A stretch of DNA of 64,000 nt, from positions 62,001 through 126,000 of the forward strand of contig JAFKLY010000004.1 in assembly GCA_017304655.1 (NCBI GenBank). The letters run 5' to 3'. A program made the translations under genes and the position numbers. Under the pieces are notes generated by a model that saw only the letters and a list, made by a program, of their open reading frames with translations, was not told the origin of the DNA and searched no databases. Shown piece after piece: positions 9,548 to 18,641 of the stretch. This DNA comes from Sphingomonas sp. Its GTDB lineage: Bacteria; Pseudomonadota; Alphaproteobacteria; Sphingomonadales; Sphingomonadaceae. Each line of letters starts with the position of its first letter. Within the stretch, counting starts at the first letter, position 1.

Positions 9548-10699
9548 ATGAGTCTTCTCCCCGATAGCCCGCCCGCCGGCGCCCGCCTCTATCTCCGCCC
9601 GATCTGGTTCGTCGATACGCCCGTCGGCCTCGCCGAGAGCGATTTCCATCGGCTCGCCGGGGGGCTGCTCTGGTTCCAGGGCGTGGAAGCGCGCTGGGTC
9701 GATGCGGAGGGCGCCGCCGGCAAGGCGCAAGTGCCGCTCAGCCTGTTCACTGACTGGCAAGCGCGCCTGCCTGAGGCGCTGGCAAGCCGCGCCGCAACGC
9801 TGATGGCGGGGCTGACGGCACCGCGCCCAGCGCTTACCCTCGGCGAGCGGATCATCCGGCTTGATACGCCGCAGGTCATGGGCATCCTTAACATGACGCC
9901 AGACAGCTTCTCGGATGGCGGCAAGCTGATCGGCGAGCCTGAGCGGGCCGCAGACGCGGGATTCGCGATGCAACTCGCCGGCGCCTCGATTGTCGACGTG
10001 GGCGGCGAATCGACCCGTCCCGGCGCCGCAGCCGTCTGGGAAGGCGATGAGATCACTCGCACGGTGCCGGTGATCGAACGTCTGGCCAAGGCGGGCATTG
10101 TTGTCTCAATCGACACGCGCAAGGCGAGCGTCATGGAAGCCGCCCTGGCAGCTGGGGCGAGCATCGTGAATGATGTGACTGGCCTGACCCATGATCCGCG
10201 CGCGCTGGAGGTCGTCGCGGCGGCCGGCTGTCCCGTGATCCTGATGCATAGCCCCTCCGCCGGTGATGATCCCCATGGCGGCGCGCTCAAATACAAGGCT
10301 GGGGCCGTAGGCGGTGCGACGATCGATCTGGCGATTTACGACTGGCTGGAAGCGCGGATTGCGGCCTGCATTGCGGCCGGTGTCGACAAGGCGAAGATCG
10401 TCGTCGATCCCGGCATCGGCTTCGGCAAGGCGCTGCAGGACGACACGCGTATCATCAATCATCTCGCGCTCTACCATGCGCTCGGCGTGCCGATTCTGTT
10501 CGGGGCCAGCCGCAAGCGCATCGTCGGCGCGCTGACGGACGGTGCGCCGGTCGAGCAGCGGCTCGGCGGATCGGTTGCGCTCGCTCTCAAGGCCATCGAT
10601 CTTGGCGCGCAGGTCGTGCGTGTCCATGATGTGCAGGAGAGCGTTCAGGCCGCGCGGGTCTGGCGCGGCCTGCGTGATGCGGCTCTGACAGCAGGCTAG
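9548..10699 (+). CDS. folP: dihydropteroate synthase
   Basis: 383-aa cytoplasmic folate enzyme that joins p-aminobenzoate to dihydropterin pyrophosphate. The pterin-binding signatures are MGILNMTPDSFSDGG at 111-125, DVGGESTRPGA around 157-167, SIDTRKASV, and ILMHSPSAGDDPHG (where most enzymes have MH.QG.P), with IVVDPGIGFGK later. The first 100 residues are an extension absent from E. coli FolP (282 aa): it has an acidic and aromatic character (FHRLAGGLLWFQGVEARWV) and no family I recognise. The true catalytic domain begins near residue 95. The start ATG at 9548 follows AGGTCACGCC. Confidence 0.95.
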   Translation: MSLLPDSPPAGARLYLRPIWFVDTPVGLAESDFHRLAGGLLWFQGVEARWVDAEGAAGKAQVPLSLFTDWQARLPEALASRAATLMAGLTAPRPALTLGERIIRLDTPQVMGILNMTPDSFSDGGKLIGEPERAADAGFAMQLAGASIVDVGGESTRPGAAAVWEGDEITRTVPVIERLAKAGIVVSIDTRKASVMEAALAAGASIVNDVTGLTHDPRALEVVAAAGCPVILMHSPSAGDDPHGGALKYKAGAVGGATIDLAIYDWLEARIAACIAAGVDKAKIVVDPGIGFGKALQDDTRIINHLALYHALGVPILFGASRKRIVGALTDGAPVEQRLGGSVALALKAIDLGAQVVRVHDVQESVQAARVWRGLRDAALTAG

Positions 10700-10794
10700 G
10701 GCGGAGGCGAAGGAGGTAGACGTTACCCTTTACGCGACTTTCACCTCCCGCCGCTAACGGGGATGCGAGCATCTCCTTGGGAAATCAGCGGCCT

Positions 10795-11919
10795 GTGTCT
10801 ACCCGCAAAGTCATCGTCGTGTTCGGTACGCGGCCAGAGGCGATCAAGATGTTTCCGGTCGTCCATGCCCTCAAGGCGACGCCGGGCATCGAGACGCGGG
10901 TGTGTGTCACGGCCCAACATCGCGGTTTGCTCGATCAGGTGCTGGCACTGGGTGGCATCGTGCCGGACATTGACCTCGATATCATGCAGCCGGGCCAGAC
11001 ACTGGATCGCCTCACCGCGCGCCTCATCGTTGCGCTTGGTGAGGCGTTCGATGCGGAGAGGCCGGATCGCCTGCTAGTTCATGGCGATACGCTGACCGCG
11101 ATGGTCGCCAGCATTGCGGCTTATTATCGGAAGATTCCCGTCGGCCATGTCGAAGCGGGCCTGCGCTCAGGTGACATCCACCATCCCTGGCCGGAGGAAG
11201 TGAACAGGCGCATGATCGCCTGCATCGCCGACCTGAATTTCGCGCCCACAGCCACCGCTGCCGATGCGTTGCGCGCCGAGGGGCGGGCGGAAGCCGGCAT
11301 CCATGTCACTGGCAACACGGTCATTGACGCGCTGCTTGCGACGCGGGAGCGAGTCCGCAAGACGCCATCGCTTTCGGCTACGGTCGCGCCGCTGGTCGCG
11401 CGCTTCGCGGGCAAGCGGATCGTCGCGGTGACCAGCCATCGACGCGAGAATTTCGGCGATGGTATGGCCAATATTGCCGGGGCGATCCGGGAGATTGCGG
11501 CGCGGCCGGACGTCGCGATCGTCTTTCCAGTCCATCCCAATCCGAATGTGCGCATGGTGATGGATGAGCTGCTCACGGAATTGCCCAATGTCGCGCTGAT
11601 CGAGCCGCTCGATTATCCCAATTTCGTCGCCTTGCTTGACGCTTGCGCCATCGTGCTAACCGACAGCGGCGGGGTGCAGGAGGAAGCGCCATCGCTCGGC
11701 AAGCCGGTGTTGGTGATGCGGGAAACGACGGAGCGACCCGAGGGCGTGAGCGCCGGGACGGCAAAGCTCGTGGGCACCGATCGGGCGACGATTGTCGCCG
11801 AGACCCTCGCACTGCTGGATGATGACGCGGCCTACGCCGCCATGGCGCGCGCGCACAATCCCTTTGGCGACGGGCAGGCCGCCACCCGGATCGCGCGGAC
11901 CATTGCGCAAGCGGGTTGA
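10795..11919 (+). CDS. wecB: non-hydrolysing UDP-N-acetylglucosamine 2-epimerase
   Basis: 374-aa enzyme that interconverts UDP-GlcNAc and UDP-ManNAc, supplying an activated sugar for surface polysaccharide. FGTRPEAIKM lies at the N-terminus, HGDT..A and HVEAGLRSGD in the first Rossmann half, and TSHRRENFGDGM, LIEPLDYPNFVALL and TDSGGVQEEAPSLGKPVLVMRETTERPEG in the second; the last contains the invariant uridine-binding Ser and Glu. I start at GTG 10795 (MSTRKVIVVFGTRPE), which fits the family's N-terminus; an in-frame TTG at 10777 would add six residues. It opens the polysaccharide region. Confidence 0.93.
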   Translation: MSTRKVIVVFGTRPEAIKMFPVVHALKATPGIETRVCVTAQHRGLLDQVLALGGIVPDIDLDIMQPGQTLDRLTARLIVALGEAFDAERPDRLLVHGDTLTAMVASIAAYYRKIPVGHVEAGLRSGDIHHPWPEEVNRRMIACIADLNFAPTATAADALRAEGRAEAGIHVTGNTVIDALLATRERVRKTPSLSATVAPLVARFAGKRIVAVTSHRRENFGDGMANIAGAIREIAARPDVAIVFPVHPNPNVRMVMDELLTELPNVALIEPLDYPNFVALLDACAIVLTDSGGVQEEAPSLGKPVLVMRETTERPEGVSAGTAKLVGTDRATIVAETLALLDDDAAYAAMARAHNPFGDGQAATRIARTIAQAG

Positions 11920-11970
11920 GAAACGTTCAGCAGTCGCGGTCCTTGGTCAGGCCGCCGGTCGTCCAGCCCC

Positions 11971-12654
11971 TTAGGGCCTGCGCTTAGTTTCGGCCTCGGC
12001 GAGTCGACGCCCCGCAATCAGCGTCTGGCTGATGAACAGCAACACGAAGACGATACCCACGCCACCCACGATCAGATCGAAACCCGAAAAGGCCGGGCGC
12101 GCCTGCGGATCGGAGAACATCATCGCGACGGTCATGCCGATCAGGAGGAAGCGCAGTTCGGTCGGACCTGCGATCCCATAAGAGAGCTTGAACTCCCCCA
12201 TGACCCTTGCTGCCAGATAGGCATGGATCGACAGCAGGAGATAGCCCGTGACGGCCAGCAGCGCGACGTCCACCCGCACGAACGGGCTGAAGCCCATGCC
12301 GCCGAGAATGAGCAGGGTGACGATCCCGTCACAACTATGGTCGATGAAATAGCCATAGGATGGCCGCTCGATCCGTCGGTAGCGCGCCAGGCTGCCGTCC
12401 ATGGAGTCGCCAAACCATTGCAGCACATAGCCGGCGATCGCGAGCCACAGCCAGCCGATGCCAAAGCCGCTTGCAGCATAGCCAGCGAATGTCATGGCGG
12501 CGCCAAATACGCCAAGGGATGTCAGCCGATCCGGCGTTACCCAAATGGGCATCACGCTGCACAACCAGTTCAGCAACCGGCGCTCGGGTCTGGCGAGCAG
12601 GTTTTTCTGGATCCTCTCGACGGGGCCAGCAACTGAAGTGGGCGGTGTCAGCAT
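11971..12654 (-). CDS. CDP-alcohol phosphatidyltransferase family membrane protein
   Basis: 227-aa inner-membrane enzyme with the CDP-OH-P signature D-x2-D-G-x2-A-R-x9-G-x3-D-x3-D, seen as DSMDGSLARYRR..GYFIDHSCD around residues 83-110. The four Asp residues bind the metal and CDP-alcohol. The helices before and after are hydrophobic, with an amphipathic segment at the N-terminus. The alcohol acceptor and donor are not determined by the motif; phosphatidylglycerol-, inositol- or exopolysaccharide-linked chemistry are all possible. It is the only minus-strand gene in the polysaccharide cluster, divergent from the sugar transferase at 12818 across a 163-bp gap. Confidence 0.88.
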   Translation of the reverse strand: MLTPPTSVAGPVERIQKNLLARPERRLLNWLCSVMPIWVTPDRLTSLGVFGAAMTFAGYAASGFGIGWLWLAIAGYVLQWFGDSMDGSLARYRRIERPSYGYFIDHSCDGIVTLLILGGMGFSPFVRVDVALLAVTGYLLLSIHAYLAARVMGEFKLSYGIAGPTELRFLLIGMTVAMMFSDPQARPAFSGFDLIVGGVGIVFVLLFISQTLIAGRRLAEAETKRRP

Positions 12655-12817
12655 TGTGTTTGAATGCTGTCATAAAAGCGTAATCTGAAATGATCCAGTC
12701 CGCATTATGCACCAAGTCCCGATCGGAGACGGACCCTGCCGGATAGCGGACGATATGAGGGGGAGGGCGATGCACAATCCCGTTGACCTGCCCGGCGCCC
12801 CGGCATAGCGCGCGCAC

Positions 12818-14179
12818 ATGACCGCGAAACCAGCGCCGTCCAAGGAAGTGGCGCGCCTGCGCCTGTATCTGCTCAGCATCCTCATCGACATCATGGTGCT
12901 GGGGCTGGGTTTTGCGCTGGCGAACATTCTGGTGCTGGGCTCGCTGTTCGGTGAGCCGGGCAAGCCGCATGGCCTGGTGATGTTTGCCATGATCGCCCCG
13001 GTCTATGCGCTCATTGCCATCAATGGCGGGGTCTACGGCATCCGCATGATCGGCAATCGTCGCGCCAGCGCGGTGAAGGCTGTCTGGAGCCTGGCCCAGG
13101 CCGTGATGCTGATCCTGATCATCGTCTATTTCGGCAAGATCGCCGAGCAGCTCTCGCGCCTGACCTTTGTCGCGGGCTGCCTCATTTCGGCGGCCGGGCT
13201 CTTCATTGCTCGCGTTCTCATCGAGCGGGTCGCGATCTGGATCGTGGGTGAGGTGCCGCACATCACCGTGCTGCTGGTCGACGGAGTCGAGATCGAGACG
13301 CCGCGCGAGGCCTGGCGGATCGATGCGACGGCGATCGGCGTCGATCCGTCCCAGCGCGACGCGAAGATGGCGGCGCGTCTGGCCGAAGGTGTTGGTGGCG
13401 CGGAGCGGGTGGTGGTCGCTTGCCCGCCAGAGCGGATCGAAGACTGGCGGGTGGCATTGACTGCGCTTTCCGCCAAGGGCGAGATACTCGTGCCTGAAAT
13501 GCGCCGGTTCGCACCCGCGAAGGTGAGCGCGTTCGATGATCATCCGACGATTGTCGTGGCAGGTGGGCCGCTGCTGTTCCGCGATCGGCTCGTCAAGCGT
13601 CTGCTTGATCTGGCCATTGGCATTCCCGCCATACTGATGCTTTCGCCGCTGCTGATCGGCGCTGCCATTGCCGTAAAGCTGTCCGGGCCGGGGCCGATCT
13701 TCTTCCGGCAGCAGCGCATCGGCAAGGACGGGCGCCCGTTCCTGATCTTCAAGTTCCGCACCATGCACAAGGCGCTCACGGACCAGACCGCCGAGAAGCT
13801 GACCGAGAAGGACGATCCGCGCGTGACCCGCATCGGCGCGTTCCTGCGCCGGAGCAGCATCGATGAATTGCCGCAGCTCTTCAACGTGCTGAAAGGTGAC
13901 ATGAGCATCGTCGGTCCGCGCCCGCACGCGCCGGCAGCCAAGGCTGCTGAAAGCCTCTATTGGGAAGTCGATGAGCGTTATTGGGCGCGCCACTGCATCA
14001 AGCCCGGTATGACTGGCCTGGCGCAAGTGCGCGGCCATCGCGGCCCGACGGATCGCCACGAGGATCTCATCAACCGCCTTCAGTCGGACCTTGAATATGT
14101 CACCAACTGGTCGATTTGGCGCGATCTGCGCATCATCGTCGCGACGCTGGGCGTACTGGCCCATGACAATGCGATTTGA
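12818..14179 (+). CDS. polyprenyl-phosphate sugar-1-phosphate transferase (initiating transferase)
   Basis: 453-aa membrane protein of the WcaJ/ExoY class that starts a repeat unit by moving a sugar phosphate onto undecaprenyl phosphate. The N-terminal half has four to five hydrophobic helices and a Rossmann-like soluble stretch; the C-terminal catalytic domain (from about 255) has one membrane anchor, FFRQQRIGKDGRPFLIFKFRTM, DPRVTRIGAFLRR, IDELPQLFNVLKGDMSIVGPRP and KPGMTGLAQV. These are the defining blocks of the family. It is the first gene of a plus-strand run of seven with small gaps or overlaps, which together look like a surface-polysaccharide operon. Confidence 0.93.
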   Translation: MTAKPAPSKEVARLRLYLLSILIDIMVLGLGFALANILVLGSLFGEPGKPHGLVMFAMIAPVYALIAINGGVYGIRMIGNRRASAVKAVWSLAQAVMLILIIVYFGKIAEQLSRLTFVAGCLISAAGLFIARVLIERVAIWIVGEVPHITVLLVDGVEIETPREAWRIDATAIGVDPSQRDAKMAARLAEGVGGAERVVVACPPERIEDWRVALTALSAKGEILVPEMRRFAPAKVSAFDDHPTIVVAGGPLLFRDRLVKRLLDLAIGIPAILMLSPLLIGAAIAVKLSGPGPIFFRQQRIGKDGRPFLIFKFRTMHKALTDQTAEKLTEKDDPRVTRIGAFLRRSSIDELPQLFNVLKGDMSIVGPRPHAPAAKAAESLYWEVDERYWARHCIKPGMTGLAQVRGHRGPTDRHEDLINRLQSDLEYVTNWSIWRDLRIIVATLGVLAHDNAI

Positions 14180-14197
14180 GACGAGGTTGCGCGCACG

Positions 14198-15337
14198 ATG
14201 ATCCTGGACATTCTGCTCGTGGCTCTGATCGTGCTGAGCGCCGTACTGCTACTCTGGCCGTTCCTGTTCTATCCGCTCCTGTTGCGCCTGTTGCCTGCCA
14301 GACCGATTGCGAGTGGCGCGGGGGAGCGGGCGCCGCCGAGCGCCTCATTGCTGTTCTGCGCCTATAACGAAGCGGCCTCTCTGCCCGACAAGATTACCAA
14401 TTTGCGCGCTCTCAAGGCGCGGCATCCGGGGCTTGATGTGCTGGCCTTCGATGACGGCTCGGCCGATGGCACCGGCGATCTGCTGGCAGCGGCCAGCGAT
14501 GTGGTGACGCTCCTGCGCGGCCCCGGCCGTTCGGGCAAAGCGCATGGCATGAAGCAGCTTGCGGCGCGCGCGCAGGGTGACGTGCTGATTTTCACCGATG
14601 CCAATGTGCTGCTGGATGAGGACGCGATCGACGCGCTGCTGCCCTATTATGCCGATCCGGATGTCGGCGGCGTGCTCGGCTCGCTGCATTATGGCGGGGC
14701 GGAGAGCAGTTCGTCCGCGTCCGTGGGTGCGCTCTATTGGCGCATCGAGGAGAACCTCAAGGACCTCGAATCCCGCACGGGCAACGTGATGGGGGCGGAT
14801 GGATCGATCTTCTCGATCCGCCGCGCGCTCTACCCCGAATTCCCGGACAGCGTGCTCGACGATCTCACCGTCTCCATGTCGGTTGTGTTTGCCGGCAAGC
14901 GGCTCATTAAGGCGAAGGACGTGATCGCCCGCGAGATGATGGTGGCGAAGCGGGAGGACGAGTATCGCCGCAAAGTGCGCATTGCCGCGCGCAGCTGGCA
15001 CACCCATTGCCATTTGCGCCCACAGCTGCGCGCGATGGTGCCGCTCGATCGGTTCAAATATGCCTCGCGCAAGATCGTCCGCTGGTTCGGCGCGGCGTGG
15101 ATGGCGCTGGGCGGACTCAGTGCGCTGGCGCTGGCCTGGCACATCATGCCTGTTGCGGCGATGGCGCTGTTCGCCGCCGGCCTCGTGGTTCTGATGCTCG
15201 GGCTCATGGCCCGGCGCGGGCCGCTGGCGGCGATCATCGACATGCTGCTCGCCTATGTCGCGACGATGAAGGGTGTGCTGCTGGCGATGCGCGGGCAGAC
15301 CTTCACAACCTGGGCGCCGGCCAAGTCGCGCGCATGA
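14198..15337 (+). CDS. family 2 glycosyltransferase with membrane anchors
   Basis: 379 aa. An N-terminal hydrophobic helix is followed by a GT-A domain: ASLLFCAYNEAASLPDKI, then FDDGSADGT, the metal-binding IFTDANV (a DxN-type variant of DxD), and GADGSIFSIRR. Two or three helices close the C-terminus (residues about 300-355). The architecture resembles processive or membrane-anchored GT2 enzymes that add a sugar from a nucleotide donor at the inner face of the membrane. The sugar is unknown. It starts 18 bp after the initiating transferase. Confidence 0.9.
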   Translation: MILDILLVALIVLSAVLLLWPFLFYPLLLRLLPARPIASGAGERAPPSASLLFCAYNEAASLPDKITNLRALKARHPGLDVLAFDDGSADGTGDLLAAASDVVTLLRGPGRSGKAHGMKQLAARAQGDVLIFTDANVLLDEDAIDALLPYYADPDVGGVLGSLHYGGAESSSSASVGALYWRIEENLKDLESRTGNVMGADGSIFSIRRALYPEFPDSVLDDLTVSMSVVFAGKRLIKAKDVIAREMMVAKREDEYRRKVRIAARSWHTHCHLRPQLRAMVPLDRFKYASRKIVRWFGAAWMALGGLSALALAWHIMPVAAMALFAAGLVVLMLGLMARRGPLAAIIDMLLAYVATMKGVLLAMRGQTFTTWAPAKSRA

Positions 15338-15393
15338 TGGCCAGCGATCACGGCATCTTTCGTATTCGCCGCAGCATTGTATAGGCTGGCGCG

Positions 15394-16134
15394 ATGATCA
15401 CGACGCAACGGGTCCTCAAAGCTCTCAGCAAGCATGGCTCGCGCGCTCTCTTGCGCGTGAAGACAGCGCTTGGCGCTGCGAAGGATAGGCATTGCCCGGC
15501 CTGCGGACAGGATGTCGCCGGTTTCTTCCGATATGGCACGGAGGCCGAATGGGGCTGCATCGCTTGCGGCGCCAGTCCGCGCGAGCGGCTGATGCACGCG
15601 CTGCTCGATTCGGGACGGATCACCCTGCCGAACGGAGGCGCCATCCTGCACTGCGCGCCGAACGAGGCGAGTCTGGTGCGGCGGTTCTCGGCGGGAGCAG
15701 GCGACTATGTACCGGCCGACATTGATCCAGCCCGTTATGACGTGCCTGGCATGCAGCGGCTCGACCTGATGGCCATGGCCGACGAGGCCCGCTTCGACCG
15801 GATCTACGCCAGCCATGTGATGGAGCACGTGCCCGACGATAGGCTCGTGCTGCGCAATATGCTGCGCGCTCTTAAGCCAGGCGGCGAGGCGTGGCTGCTG
15901 GTGCCGCTCTGGAAAAGGCCCAGCGAAGATGGGCCGGCCGATCTCTCCGGCCGTGAGCGCGAGCGCCGCTTCGGCCAATGGGACCATGTGCGCCAATATG
16001 GCCGGGATTTCTCGGACCGCATCGCTGCTGCCGGGCTTGAGGTCGAGCTGATCGACGCAGGGAGCCTGCCCGCCGACCAGGTGCGGCGGATGGCACTCGC
16101 AGACACGCTGTTTCGGGCGCGTCACCCCGCATGA
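15394..16134 (+). CDS. class I SAM-dependent methyltransferase with N-terminal zinc knuckles
   Basis: 246 aa. Near the N-terminus are two Cys pairs, CPAC and CIAC, about 20 residues apart, which look like a zinc ribbon. The rest is a Methyltransf_11-like fold: ILHCAPNEASLVRRF as a degenerate motif I, YVPADIDPARYDV, then IYASHVMEHVPDDRLVLRNMLRALKPGGEAWLLVP. Proteins like this occur in polysaccharide clusters and may methylate a sugar or terminate chains; the sequence does not reveal the acceptor. The gene is in line with the glycosyltransferases before and after it. Confidence 0.82.
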   Translation: MITTQRVLKALSKHGSRALLRVKTALGAAKDRHCPACGQDVAGFFRYGTEAEWGCIACGASPRERLMHALLDSGRITLPNGGAILHCAPNEASLVRRFSAGAGDYVPADIDPARYDVPGMQRLDLMAMADEARFDRIYASHVMEHVPDDRLVLRNMLRALKPGGEAWLLVPLWKRPSEDGPADLSGRERERRFGQWDHVRQYGRDFSDRIAAAGLEVELIDAGSLPADQVRRMALADTLFRARHPA

Positions 16135-16164
16135 TCGGCGGCGCGCGGTGAACGGCGGCCGCGC

Positions 16165-17484
16165 GTGATTGGCGGGCTCGTTGCGTTCGCCGACCGGTTG
16201 GAGCGTCGGCCGGGGCTCCTGGGCGTCGCCAAATTGGCCAATGTCGCGCTCGCCATGGCCTGGGGCTTTGTCGTCACCTTCGTCTTCGTGCGCCTTCTGC
16301 CGCTTGACGAGTTTCGTGCCTTCCTGTTGCTCATCGCCTTTGCCAATTTCACCGTCTCGGCCGAATTGGGGCTGACCTCGATCATCTACAGCCGGCTGCG
16401 GCGGGACAGGGTAGCTGGCGAAGGCGCATTCCGCAGCGAGGAAATCGTCGCGATCTTCTGGCTTATGACTGCACTGATCCTGGTTGGCGCAGCGCTGATC
16501 CTCGCCGGCATCCTCGCCGGGTTGATCCCGACCCGCCATCCGGCTCTCTTCCTTGCTTTCTACGGCGTAAGCGCGCTCAATCTGATCGCGGTTTTGGCGC
16601 GCCGCGCCCTTGCGGCGCTCGATCATAATCTGTGGTGGGAAGTGCTCGACTTCCTTCGGCGCGTAAGCGGGATTGCCCTCTTGTTTGCTTCGCTTGGTGG
16701 ATTGCCGATCCTTGACTCCGTGTTGCTTCAGCTCGGGCTTGCGCTGCTGTTGTTGGGGCTGGCGCTAAGGACAGTGCATCACTCCCTTGCCATGACTCCG
16801 GGGCACTGGCGCGCGGTCAAGCGAGGGGCGGGGCATGTGCGAGCGCATTACCTGGCCGATTTCGGCCGCACCGGGGCGCTCACGCTGTTCGATGTCGCCG
16901 CCTACAACGCGCCCTATTTCACGATCGCCGCAGCTACGCATGATCCCCGGCCGCTGCTGCTGTTCGATTTCGCGTTCAAGATTTCGCGGGCCTTGTCCGC
17001 GATCATACGGGCGCTGGTCGAGACGATGCTGCCGGGTTTGACGCGCGCCTATTTTGCCGGGGCACCGGCGGATTTCCGTGCGGGGCTGAGGCGCGGCGCG
17101 CTGTTGGTCCTGGGCGTCACGGTTGCGGCGGGGCTGGGTGTGATGACGCTGGGCCGGCCGCTTGCCGATCTGCTGTTCGACGGGCATATCGTCCTGCAAC
17201 AGATAGAAATTGTGATGATCGCTCTCCTCCTCCTTGGCCTCGGCCTCATCTGCCTTTCGGTTTATCTCCAGAACGGGCTGGGGCGTTTTGGCGCTCTGGT
17301 TGCCCCGTCCTTCGCCTTTCTCGTTGGGAGCCTGGCGACCATGCCGCTGGCGGCATGGGCATATCAGACGTCAGGCTGGCCCCTCTCCCTGACTTTCATC
17401 GGGCTTTATGCCGCTGTCCATCTGGTGCTCGGTTGCCTGCATGGGCGGATGCTGGCCCAACTTGGCAGAGAGCGTCGGTCATGA
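16165..17484 (+). CDS. polysaccharide flippase-like multi-helix membrane protein (Wzx/MOP type)
   Basis: 439 aa starting at a GTG at 16165. About 12 hydrophobic segments cover the whole length, with few charged loops, as in MOP-superfamily lipid-linked oligosaccharide flippases. GLLGVAKLANVALAMAWGFVVTFVFVRLLP at the start and YAAVHLVLGCLHGRM at the end resemble PST/Wzx proteins. It would carry the undecaprenyl-linked repeat unit across the inner membrane. No catalytic motif exists for this family, so the call rests on topology and context. The stop overlaps the next start by 4 bp (ATGA). Confidence 0.75.
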   Translation: MIGGLVAFADRLERRPGLLGVAKLANVALAMAWGFVVTFVFVRLLPLDEFRAFLLLIAFANFTVSAELGLTSIIYSRLRRDRVAGEGAFRSEEIVAIFWLMTALILVGAALILAGILAGLIPTRHPALFLAFYGVSALNLIAVLARRALAALDHNLWWEVLDFLRRVSGIALLFASLGGLPILDSVLLQLGLALLLLGLALRTVHHSLAMTPGHWRAVKRGAGHVRAHYLADFGRTGALTLFDVAAYNAPYFTIAAATHDPRPLLLFDFAFKISRALSAIIRALVETMLPGLTRAYFAGAPADFRAGLRRGALLVLGVTVAAGLGVMTLGRPLADLLFDGHIVLQQIEIVMIALLLLGLGLICLSVYLQNGLGRFGALVAPSFAFLVGSLATMPLAAWAYQTSGWPLSLTFIGLYAAVHLVLGCLHGRMLAQLGRERRS

Positions 17485-18641
17485 AGGTTGCGATGATCGA
17501 TCCGTCTCTGTTCACGCCGCGGTACGACGACGGCTTGTGTGAGGCTGTCGCGGCGCGGGGGCATGAGGTTACGCTGCTCGGGCGTCCTATGCGGGAGACC
17601 GATGCGATCGTGCCCAAGCGTTACCAATATGTGGCGCGTTTCTTCCGCCTTGGCGAGCGGTTGCGGCCGCTCTTGGGCGAGGGGCGCGTGGGGCAGGCTG
17701 TCAAGGCGCTCGACTATGCGCTCGATGCCCGACTTGGATCGCTGGCGGCGATGGAGGGCGATGTCGCGCATTTCCAGTGGCTGCCTTTCGCCATGGCCGA
17801 TGCCGCCCTGGTGCGTCGGCTGCGCCGTCGATCTGCGCTGGTCCATACGGTTCACAATGCCCGGCCCTATCATGGGGACAGCCAGGCCGCCCAGGCGCGC
17901 GGATATGAAGCGCTGCTTGCCCAGTTCGATGCTCTGATCGTGCATGGGGAGCAGACGCGCGACGTGCTGCTTGCGCAGGGTCATGATGCGGAGCGCATCC
18001 ACATCGTACCGCATCCGCCGATGAAGTTGCGGGATGCAACGCCGGCGGATCTGGTGGCCGTGCCCAGGCCCGCGGTCCCGCGGATCCTCATCTTCGGGAC
18101 CATTCGCCCTTACAAGGGCCTCGACCTGTTGGTGCAGGCCTGCCTGACCCTGTGGCGGGACGGGCTCGAGTTCGAGCTGGCGATTGCAGGCAAGCCATTC
18201 ATGCCGGTCGAGCCGTTTGTCGGTGCGATCCATGGCGGCGGTTTCGGGGACCGCCTCATCACCGATTTCGGGTTCCTCACCGAACATCGGCTCGATGCCC
18301 ATCTGCGCGCGGCGGACATTCTCGCTTTTCCCTATCGCGCGATCGATTCGAGCGGTGCCTTCCTTTCCGCCCTGCGCTATGGCGCCGCGATGGTTACGAG
18401 TGATGCTGGTATGTTTGGAGAGTTGCCCGACGGGGTGGCTTCGCGTTTTCCCGCTGGTGATGCAGCAGCACTGACTGTGGCCTTGCGCCAGCTCTTGACC
18501 GACGTCCGGCGTCGCAAGGAAGCGGGCGATACGGCGCAGGCCTATGGGACGGCGCTCGCCGGGTGGGACAAGGCGGCCCAGCAGACCGAGGCTGCCTATG
18601 AGGCGGCCCGTCAGGCCTTCATGGCGCGGGTGGCTGCATGA
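17481..18641 (+). CDS. GT4-type glycosyltransferase
   Basis: 386-aa GT-B-fold protein. MIDPSLFTPRYDDGLCEAVAARGHEVTLLGRP is the N-terminal Rossmann half; VHTVHNARPYHGD, IHIVPHPP and ILIFGTIRPYKGLDLLVQA mark the hinge and the start of the C-terminal half, and FPYRAIDSSGAFLSALRYG stands in the place of the nucleotide-sugar-binding E-x7-E region. I start at ATG 17481, which overlaps the flippase stop; a longer in-frame reading begins inside the flippase gene and is not credible. The end overlaps the FkbM gene by 4 bp, so three genes in a row are coupled. Confidence 0.88.
   Translation: MKVAMIDPSLFTPRYDDGLCEAVAARGHEVTLLGRPMRETDAIVPKRYQYVARFFRLGERLRPLLGEGRVGQAVKALDYALDARLGSLAAMEGDVAHFQWLPFAMADAALVRRLRRRSALVHTVHNARPYHGDSQAAQARGYEALLAQFDALIVHGEQTRDVLLAQGHDAERIHIVPHPPMKLRDATPADLVAVPRPAVPRILIFGTIRPYKGLDLLVQACLTLWRDGLEFELAIAGKPFMPVEPFVGAIHGGGFGDRLITDFGFLTEHRLDAHLRAADILAFPYRAIDSSGAFLSALRYGAAMVTSDAGMFGELPDGVASRFPAGDAAALTVALRQLLTDVRRRKEAGDTAQAYGTALAGWDKAAQQTEAAYEAARQAFMARVAA

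Noticed and set aside
15872..16132. Minus-strand frames in the methyltransferase gene
   Set aside because: Shadows of the plus-strand coding frame.
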